From: JAAFHB01 sp963675995
Lineage (GTDB): Bacteria > Bacteroidota > Bacteroidia > Bacteroidales > Prolixibacteraceae
Reading direction: 5' to 3'
Length of the DNA stretch: 64,000 bases
Assembly (NCBI GenBank): GCA_963675995.2
Contig: CAXXIY010000002.1
Location: forward strand, 2,170,001-2,234,000
Positions 53,001-61,300 of the stretch are shown one piece after another (position 1 is the stretch's first letter; each line of letters starts with the position of its first letter). The translations under genes were made by a program, and so were the position numbers. The notes under the pieces were generated by a model. It worked only from the letters and a program-made list of their open reading frames with translations, was not told the DNA's origin and did no database searches.

Positions 53001-55268
53001 CTATTGAAATAGAACCAACGAAAACCATTGGTTAATATCGGTGTAAAATTCTTTTATCTGTAAACCACTGATTTGGGATAATCGATGAATATAGTCGATA
53101 TCGTATTTATGTGAGTTCTCAGAATGTATCGTTTCTCCTTTCTTTAAACAGATTTTGCTGCTCGTATGCGGACAGGTGAATTCGATATTTGAAAGGGCTC
53201 GGAGATGCATTTCGATCCGGGCATCAGCCATATTGTAAAATGAATAATGATCAAACTGCATTGGATTAAAATTGGTATTTACATAACGATTTATTACATT
53301 CAGGATGTTTTTATTAAATGCGGCTGTTGTCCCCTGGTCATCATTGTAAGCTTTTTCCATTATTTTGATGTCCTTCACCATATCAAAGCCAACAAGCAAA
53401 AAGTCACCCGGATTCATCCGCGATTTTAAGTTTAAAAGGAAAGGTATTTCCTGATTTCTGCTTAGATTTCCAAAGGTACTTCCCAAAAAGCAGATCAGTT
53501 TGCTTTCGTCACAGGGAATTATTTCGAAATTCCTCATAAAATCTGCAAGGATACCATTTATCCTGATTGCGGGATATTTCAACGAAAGCGCTCGGGCTGA
53601 CTTTTCTATGGCAGACTTGTTTATATCGATAGGGACATAGGTTATCTCTTCCCTTTTATTTTCCGGAAGAGCATCGAGTAGAATTGATATCTTGGAACAG
53701 TCACCGCTACCGAGTTCCACTATGTTTTTAACAGACAGGATATTAAAAATCCGGGGGGCGGTTTCTCTCAGAATCGATTTTTCAGTTCGTGTGAGATAGT
53801 ATTCAGGCAAACCGGTAATCTTCTCGAAAAGCTCTGAACCTGTATCATCGTATAAAAAGCGGCTCGATAGGTATTTTTGGGGAACTGAAAGACCTGATAA
53901 AATCTCCGAGACAATTTCCGTTTCGCTTTCATCACCCAGAAAGTCTCTGATCACTAAATTTTTAATCACACTTGTTGCTAAATTTGGGATTCCGGTTTCG
54001 ACAGGATTACCTATGTCATTGCTCCACTCAAACCAGCCTCCGTCATAGACCGATACCCTTTTCCATCCCATCAGCCAGGCATTGAACCAGGCCTCACTTC
54101 CACGCCATCCTGTACCGCAATAAAAGGCCAAATGTTTATCAGGGGTGATTCCGCTCTGAATCCAGTTTTCAGCTATCTCATGATATTCGCGGCTTGTCTG
54201 ATCGAAATTTCTGTAATTCTCCATATGGTAAGCATCTGAACCGCAGTTGGCGAAAATTGCCCCAGGAATTCGCCCTTTTCTCTCAATATAATTATATCCG
54301 CTTACTTCCCCTATGTATTCGGGCCAGCTACGTACACATACCAGTTCTGCACCCGATGAGACAAGAATATTTTTGGCTTCAGGCGTATCAACAGCAAACT
54401 CGGGATGTGCCGGGATAGTGGTTCCAAATTCGGGAACCGGTTTCTTAGGCTCATCGTTGTAAGAGATTTCAAATCCCTCATCTTCGTATGATTGGAATCC
54501 TCCATTGAGTAATCTTACATCCTTTACCCCGGCATACATCATTATAAAAGCACATCTCATGGCGCCAATGTCGCCTGCAGCACTTCCCGGAAAGGGATCG
54601 TTGTTATCCGGCGACATAAACTTTCCGTACAATATTACGGTTGTATCGGCAGAAATTCCATGGGCTTCCAATGTTTTTTTAAGTTCATGCGGGCTCCTCC
54701 TATTCCACGTTTCCGGGGCTTCAATTGCCATGGTATCCATATCAATTGCCCCTGGTATATGGCCGCTAAGATAGGCTTCCCGGTTACGGTAATGAGCATG
54801 AACAATTACAAAATTGCTGTTAATCATATTGGGGGGCCGTAAACCTGAAATAAGCTTGTTGATCCATGATGCCGGGACCAGGTTCCGGAAGAGCTCGAGG
54901 TGTTGCATCGGAAGTTCTGGATTCACCGACCATTCCGTCATAAACCGTTTGTAAATAAAAACATGAGGATATCCTGATTTTAAAAGACGTATGGCAACCT
55001 TACCCGATTCAGTTTCATTGTAACCATAAACGACGATATGATGTTCGGGTAGAATTTGTTTGTACCTGACTATCTCGATCCAGTCAAGATAGTCTATCCA
55101 TTTGACAGGCAAACTCCTGGCATTCTGAATATGTCCCCCCCGTTTTTCGTTTTGCAGTTGCCAGCCATTGTAAGCATCTGCAGACCTTACATCAATTATT
55201 TTGATTTCCTTCTTTTGGAGAAGCAGCAGGAGTTCCTCGGTTGAGACTTCATTGAAACCATTCAACAT
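53001..55268 (-). CDS. Rhodanese-histidine Nalpha-methyltransferase fusion, probable EanB-EanA ergothioneine synthase
   Basis: A 755-residue cytoplasmic fusion. Residues about 8-118 and 150-270 are rhodanese domains without an active-site Cys (the loops read VVYGYNETESG and ILYGKFMSPDN). Residues about 298-425 form a third rhodanese domain with the loop Cys384-GTGWRG. Residues about 433-755 form an EgtD-type SAM methyltransferase: GSELFEKITGLPEYYLTRTE, SAM motif VELGSGDCSK, GSTFGN with Asn601, DDQGTTAAFNKN, RIEMHLRA, and the histidine-binding Glu717-x-Ser719. EgtD makes hercynine from histidine. EanB transfers persulfide sulfur to hercynine with a Cys in the same kind of loop. I infer a one-protein route from histidine to ergothioneine. 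A -7 box lies about 95 nt upstream. Confidence 0.85.
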   Translation of the reverse strand: MLNGFNEVSTEELLLLLQKKEIKIIDVRSADAYNGWQLQNEKRGGHIQNARSLPVKWIDYLDWIEIVRYKQILPEHHIVVYGYNETESGKVAIRLLKSGYPHVFIYKRFMTEWSVNPELPMQHLELFRNLVPASWINKLISGLRPPNMINSNFVIVHAHYRNREAYLSGHIPGAIDMDTMAIEAPETWNRRSPHELKKTLEAHGISADTTVILYGKFMSPDNNDPFPGSAAGDIGAMRCAFIMMYAGVKDVRLLNGGFQSYEDEGFEISYNDEPKKPVPEFGTTIPAHPEFAVDTPEAKNILVSSGAELVCVRSWPEYIGEVSGYNYIERKGRIPGAIFANCGSDAYHMENYRNFDQTSREYHEIAENWIQSGITPDKHLAFYCGTGWRGSEAWFNAWLMGWKRVSVYDGGWFEWSNDIGNPVETGIPNLATSVIKNLVIRDFLGDESETEIVSEILSGLSVPQKYLSSRFLYDDTGSELFEKITGLPEYYLTRTEKSILRETAPRIFNILSVKNIVELGSGDCSKISILLDALPENKREEITYVPIDINKSAIEKSARALSLKYPAIRINGILADFMRNFEIIPCDESKLICFLGSTFGNLSRNQEIPFLLNLKSRMNPGDFLLVGFDMVKDIKIMEKAYNDDQGTTAAFNKNILNVINRYVNTNFNPMQFDHYSFYNMADARIEMHLRALSNIEFTCPHTSSKICLKKGETIHSENSHKYDIDYIHRLSQISGLQIKEFYTDINQWFSLVLFQ

Positions 55269-55362
55269 TTACTGAATTTTTAGTAAGGAAATAAATTCCC
55301 ATTTAAAGGATAAATCAGAGATAAATAATTAAAGTATTATTTATTGAGGGGTTCTCAATATT

Positions 55363-55370
55363 CAAAGGTA
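55363..55370 (-). promoter_or_regulatory. -7 box of the rhodanese-EgtD fusion gene
   Basis: Minus-strand TACCTTTG, a perfect TAnnTTTG, about 95 nt before the ATG at 55268. No clear -33 element. Confidence 0.45.
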
Positions 55371-55490
55371 CTAAACAAGAATGTAAAGTAACTGTGGTCA
55401 GCCAGAAAATTAATTTTATCCATAGTGTAAAATTCAGGAGGGCACAAGTCCTTACTAAATAATTCAAACTAATTATCTTAAATAAATTCG

Positions 55491-55521
55491 TTGTAAAATG
55501 TTCGGTGATTTAATACATTTG
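55491..55521 (+). promoter_or_regulatory. Promoter of the GH2 beta-mannosidase gene
   Basis: TTG (55491-55493), 20 bp, then TACATTTG (55514-55521). The transcript would start near 55528, after the upstream ATG at 55498, which supports translation from 55558. Confidence 0.65.
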
Positions 55522-55557
55522 ATGCTTCTTATGTCAAATAATCTTTACAACTTAGAA

Positions 55558-58224
55558 ATGAAAATAAGAGACCTTGTTTTGTTCAGTCTATTGGTGTTCG
55601 CCCCTATTTCCCTCTTTGCGGGAGAAGGATGGAAATCGCAGAAACAAATTTTAAATTCGAATCAACCAGCTTATATCTGGCAATTTAAGGGTGTCGATCC
55701 TCAGAAAGGGGAAGCAATAAAGATACCTGATTTTCCGGCTGATGGATGGTTGAACTTTAAGGCTCCTGGTGATGTGAATGTTGAATTAATGAAACAGGGG
55801 ATATTGCCTGATTTGCTATTTGATACTTTGGCACGTCAGGCCTACTGGCTGACTGAAAAAGAGTGGTGGTTTCGGCTTGAATTCGATTCCAACATTATAA
55901 CAGCAAGAAATACTGATTTGATCTTCGATTTTGTGGATGGTTCGTCTGAAGTATGGCTCAACGGCATTAAACTTGGAGATATTAAGAATGCTTTTTACCC
56001 GCACCGGTTTAATGTCAATAAAATATTAAAAGATAAAGGGAATCAACTATATGTACGGTTTTTATCTGTAAACGAATTAATGGGTGGAAAACGGCTGGAT
56101 GAATTGCGTGGCTGGAACGAACGAAGGGCTTTCTTACGAAAACCACAATTCAATTTTGGGTGGGACTGGGCTCTTCCGCTTCCCGGAATTGGTTTTGCCG
56201 GAGATGTATATATTGAGACGGGAGGAGAATATCAATTTACAGATTTTGGAGTGCATCCTTTTATCGAAGGAAGGGTCGATTTAAACTTCGAAGTAAGTAA
56301 GCTGGCGAAGGAAGCCGGATACGAAATCCAGGTAAATATTCAGGGTCATGGATTACATATCGATGATAAGATAGATAAGAAAACAAATTCAACTTATAAA
56401 TCCTATCGGTACTACACGATTCCAAATCCACAGTTGTGGTGGCCCAATGGTTACGGTAAACAGCCTCTTTACGATTATGAAGCAAAACTGATTGTGGGAG
56501 GTATAGTTACAGATGTGCGAAAAGGAAAATTCGGTATCCGCGAAGCGACAATTCACGAAAAACCGTTTTCAAAGGAAGCTGGTCTGGGATATGCTTTTGA
56601 ACTACTGGTCAATCATGAACAGATCTTTTGCAAAGGTTCGAACTGGATTCCAATGGAGATTTGGCCGGGAAGTATTCGCCCCGAAAAGTATCGGTTTTAT
56701 CTTGAAAAAGCCAAAGAGGCAAATTTCAATATGATCCGAATTTGGGGTGGGGGGATTTACGAAAAAGATCAGTTTTACGAGATATGTGATGAGTTGGGAT
56801 TAATGGTTTGGCAGGATTTTATGTTCGCAAGTGCAGGTTATCCTACCGTTAAACTGATGGATGAAATTATACCAGAGGCTAAATATCAAATTGACCGGTT
56901 AAAAAATCATCCATCCATTGTTCTGTGGTGTGGAACCAACGAGGATGTCTATTCATGGATCCATCCAAAAGATGTCGTAGCCGATAAACAATCAGATATT
57001 CAAGAAACTAAAGAATCGGGAAAATGGAAAGTGGATCGATTAAAGGGTGATGAAGTTTTATATTCGATGATTTTACGCGGCCTGGTGGGACGTTATGCAC
57101 TTGACGTTCCATACATCGAATCCAGCCCAATGTCGCGCGAAGATTTTGGCAACTTACCCAATTCGGGGAACTCGCACATCAGTAGCTGGAAATTTGCACT
57201 TTTTAATTGTGGAAAGAATCCTGCCCAGTGGCGTAAACATTTTAATACCCCTTGCTCTTTTGATTCCGAATTTTGTATCCAGGGCCCCTCAAACGAAAAC
57301 ACCATAAAATCATTTTTTAAACCTCAGAATATTTGGCCACCGAATGATGCCTGGATTTATCACATACAACGCGGACATGCCAATCTGCCACACTTCGAAC
57401 AAACGATGTTTATTGCAGGTGATATTTTTGGGAAAATTAATTCACTGCACGAATATGTGAAATATGGTCAGGCGACGCATCTTGAACAAACCCGCGCTGA
57501 GTATGAAAGTGCCCGTTACGACAGGCCAAATAATGGTGGAACGATGAGTTGGATGTACAACGATTGCTGGCCCACTTCAAATTGGTCAATCATTGATTAT
57601 TATTACCAGCCAAAACCAGCTTTTTATGCAGCCAAAAGAGCCTGTAAGCCGCTCTTACCCATAATATTTGAAAGAGACAGTGTGATCCGTTTTGCAGTGG
57701 CCAACGAAACACCAAATAAGATTGTTGTAAAAGCGGTTTATGGCCAGCAATATCTGTCTGGTAAAATAATCTGGAAAGAATCTGTCAGTTTTAATCAGGA
57801 TAAAAATTGTACACACGAGTTTTTCCGTCGCAAATCAAACAAGACTGTTTCAACAGAAAATTCTTTTTATTTCTTAAGCGTTATCATCAATGGCGTTCAA
57901 CAGGATGTTGTCAGCTACTTTGCAGATGGCTGGAAAAACATAACCTGGGAAACACCTAAACTGGTAATGACGATCTCGGGTCAGAGACAATTGAGTGATA
58001 AATGGGAAACAAAAGTTAAAATATCAACAGATAAATATGCCCGGTTGATCCATCTGCTCTGGAAAAATGCAGAATCAAAACTGTCGGATAAACAAACACC
58101 AACCGTCTGGTTTGATGACAATTCATTTGATTTGCTACCGGGTTTGACCAAAGAGGTTGTCATCACCTCGGTGCATAAAATAAAAGCGGATGAATTAAAA
58201 ATTGAAAGCTGGATGACTGATTAA
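55558..58224 (+). CDS. GH2 family beta-mannosidase
   Basis: An 888-residue secreted glycosidase that releases beta-mannose from mannooligosaccharides or N-glycan cores. The signal peptide (MKIRDLVLFSLLVFAPISLFA, written here as MKIRDLVLF...LFA) ends near residue 21. The jelly-roll domain contains WLTEKEWWFRLEF, then Ig-like domains, then the TIM barrel with GANWIPMEIWP-like SNWIPMEIWPGS and IRIWGGGIYE. The acid/base is Glu462 in WCGTNED and the nucleophile is Glu571 in FDSEFCIQG. The upstream in-frame ATG at 55498 is rejected because the promoter lies after it. No PUL regulator or SusCD genes are adjacent. Confidence 0.93.
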   Translation: MKIRDLVLFSLLVFAPISLFAGEGWKSQKQILNSNQPAYIWQFKGVDPQKGEAIKIPDFPADGWLNFKAPGDVNVELMKQGILPDLLFDTLARQAYWLTEKEWWFRLEFDSNIITARNTDLIFDFVDGSSEVWLNGIKLGDIKNAFYPHRFNVNKILKDKGNQLYVRFLSVNELMGGKRLDELRGWNERRAFLRKPQFNFGWDWALPLPGIGFAGDVYIETGGEYQFTDFGVHPFIEGRVDLNFEVSKLAKEAGYEIQVNIQGHGLHIDDKIDKKTNSTYKSYRYYTIPNPQLWWPNGYGKQPLYDYEAKLIVGGIVTDVRKGKFGIREATIHEKPFSKEAGLGYAFELLVNHEQIFCKGSNWIPMEIWPGSIRPEKYRFYLEKAKEANFNMIRIWGGGIYEKDQFYEICDELGLMVWQDFMFASAGYPTVKLMDEIIPEAKYQIDRLKNHPSIVLWCGTNEDVYSWIHPKDVVADKQSDIQETKESGKWKVDRLKGDEVLYSMILRGLVGRYALDVPYIESSPMSREDFGNLPNSGNSHISSWKFALFNCGKNPAQWRKHFNTPCSFDSEFCIQGPSNENTIKSFFKPQNIWPPNDAWIYHIQRGHANLPHFEQTMFIAGDIFGKINSLHEYVKYGQATHLEQTRAEYESARYDRPNNGGTMSWMYNDCWPTSNWSIIDYYYQPKPAFYAAKRACKPLLPIIFERDSVIRFAVANETPNKIVVKAVYGQQYLSGKIIWKESVSFNQDKNCTHEFFRRKSNKTVSTENSFYFLSVIINGVQQDVVSYFADGWKNITWETPKLVMTISGQRQLSDKWETKVKISTDKYARLIHLLWKNAESKLSDKQTPTVWFDDNSFDLLPGLTKEVVITSVHKIKADELKIESWMTD

Positions 58225-58251
58225 ATATTGACTAATATCTTCATTTATTAC

Positions 58252-58305
58252 TTTGGTGATTATAATTGAATTGGTATTTTTGACTACAGCTTTACGTTAT
58301 TTTTG
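58252..58305 (+). promoter_or_regulatory. Tandem promoters of the alpha-2-macroglobulin gene
   Basis: TTTG (58252-58255), 19 bp, TATTTTTG (58275-58282) is a full match. A second TATTTTTG lies at 58298-58305, with TTTG at 58279-58282 rather close. Both are upstream of the ATG at 58340. Confidence 0.5.
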
Positions 58306-58339
58306 CCGCATATAATATTCACGCATCCAACCTCATCCC

Positions 58340-61300
58340 ATGAAACGCTCAATTTATTTCTGCACCTTTTTTTCCCTCTTTTTATTCCTGTTTTCCTGTC
58401 ATATGGGCAATAAGAAAACAGTTTCCAATGCTGTTGCCTTTTCGGAATACATCACAGCTTATACTACAGGGGTGATTGGCAATAGTGAAGATATTCGAAT
58501 CAATCTAAATTCGGTATCTGGTCTGGTGAACCAGGAACAAATCCCGTCTGACTTAATCCAATTCGATCCTCAGGTTGGGGGTAAGACAACTCTATCGGAA
58601 GGGCATATTCTGGTCTTTCATCCTGACAAACCATTTCGATCCGGACAGGTTTTTCAGGTTACTTTTAATTTAGGGAAAATAAAGGCTGTTCCCGAGGCAA
58701 TGACTCAGTTCAAATTTCAGATCAGAACTTTGGAGGCTGATTTTATAGTTGGTATTGAGGGAATCAGAAGTTACCGGATAAACGGTGAAGTGAAAACTGA
58801 AATATCGGGGAGCATAAATACGAGCGACCTATTTGCTGCAGAAAAGGTTGAAAAGATACTTCGGGCAGAGCAGAATGGATTAATATTGCCAATTCGATGG
58901 GATCATCCGGAGAGTCGGATGGTTCATCAATTTGTGATTACAGATATAAAGAGAAATGATAATCGCGGAAAGGTAAGAATCCAGTGGAACGGCAAACCAA
59001 TTTCAGCAGACCGGAAAGGTGATCAGGAAGTTGTTATTCCTGCTTCTGGTGATTTTAGTTTGCTGGACCGAAAAGTAGTCTCAGGATCAAACCCTTATAT
59101 TGAACTTGCCTTTTCTGACCCCCTTGATCCGGATCAGGAGACTGACGGTCTGTTTATGATGCATGGGATCGAATTTGATGTGTCGATTGAGGATAATAAG
59201 GTCAAACTAATTCCACGACAGGAAGTTATTGGCAAACAAGATCTCGAAGTTTTTGGAGCTTTAAAGAATTATGCAGGGAGCAGACTTGGACAGATTGCCC
59301 ATATGCCAATATCACTCGAATCAGAAAAACCTGCCATCCGTTTTATTGGTAAAGGAAATATTGTTCCTGCGACAGATGGATTGGTAATCCCTTTTGAAAC
59401 CGTAAACCTCACGTCTGTCGATATTCGTATTGTTAAGATTTTTTCAGGTAATTATCACCAGTTTTTTCAATCCAATAATCTGGATGAGTACAATTCTCTC
59501 AAAAATGTTGGCCGTCCTGTTTATCGCGGAGTATTCCCATTGACCGGAATACATGCAGTTGTTTTGAATAAGTGGAGTGCCTACAGTCTAAAAATAAACG
59601 ATTTAATTAAAATTGAACCGGGCGCTATCTATCAGGTTCAGCTCTCCATGCGCCCCGAATACTCACTTTATCCATGCAGCGATGATGCTCAGATTAAAAG
59701 CATTAAACGGAAAGATAAAGTCAAGGATGATCAGGTATGGCTTTCTGGTTCATATGTTAACGAGGAAGAAAACTGGGATGAATATGAAGGTGATCAATAT
59801 GACTGGAAGAACAGAAATAATCCGTGTTATCTCTCCTATTTTTCCGAGAACCGGAATACTACAAAAAATGTAATTGCCTCGAATTTAGGATTACTGGCTA
59901 AGAAAGGAATGGATAACCAATTACTGGTGGTTGCCACAAATCTTTTAACGGCACAGCCACAACCGGGTACCGAAATTTCTGTTTTTGATTTTCAGTCGCA
60001 GTTGATTGCTACGGGACAAACCGGGGCCGATGGTATGATCACCCTTCAGGTTGACAGGACCCCCTTTTTGATTGTTGCAAAAAACGGGAGTGACATCGGT
60101 TATCTGAAAATTAGTGAAGAAGTTTCATTGCAGTTGAGCCGTTTTGATGTTGGGGGGAGTGAGCTTCAAAAGGGATTGAAAGGATTTTTATATGGCGAAC
60201 GGGGAGTATGGCGCCCCGGAGATTCACTGTTCGTATCATTGATTATTGAGGATAAAATCAACAAATTAGCCCCTGACCATCCTGTGATCTTCGAGTTGTA
60301 TACACCTGCTGAGCAACTTGAGCAAAAGATCGTTTTACCGCTCAATGGAAATATTACCACCCTGAGAACGGCTACTAAAACCGATGCTCCAACAGGCAAC
60401 TGGCGACTTGTGGCAAAGGTTGGGGGTGCAGAATTCACCAAAAGAATCAGAATTGAGACGGTTAAACCTAACCGGTTAAAACTTCAATTCAACACCACTA
60501 CATCCCAACTTCAGGCAGGTAACAGAAATTTGATTGCCACATTAAATGGCAAATGGCTTCATGGAGCGCCGGCATCGTCTATGAAGGCAAAAGTCGATAT
60601 GCAACTTAGAAAGGGTAAAACAACGTTCCCAAAGTTTACAAATTATACTTTCGATAGTCAGGTAGTTAAGTTTGAATCGGCTGAACAAACCATTTTTGAT
60701 GGGAAACTGAACGAGAACGGAGAGGTGAGTTTTCCGATTAATTTGGGTTCACTTTCCAATGCTCCCGGAAAACTTGAGGCAGTCTTTACCCCACGTATAT
60801 TTGAACCCGGAGGCGATTTTAGCATCTCTCAGTTCAATAAAGTAGTTTCTCCATTTTCCAAATATGTAGGAATCAGATTCCCTGACGAAGATCCGACTCG
60901 TTCAATGCTCTCTTCGGGAAAAGTAAATGAAATGGATCTGGTTGTGGTTGATCCGGATGGCGATCTAACGGAATCATCTGTTGATCTGACTGTTTATAAG
61001 ATTAATTGGCGCTGGTGGTGGGATGCTTCAGAAGATTATCTTGCCAATTATGTGACTCAGGAACATTATAAACCAATTCTTATTAGGCGACTATCGACCT
61101 CCTCAGGAAAGGTGAATTTTAAATTCAACATTCCTAACGAGGCGTGGGGCCGATATTTGTTTATTGCAAAACTTCCTGATGGCCACAGTGTCTCGCGGAC
61201 CGTTTATCTCGATTGGCCCTATGGCAGTTCAGCAGACAATCAGGGGGGCGCTACAATGCTGAGTTTCTCGGCTGATAAGGAGAAGTATAAGGTTGGAGAA

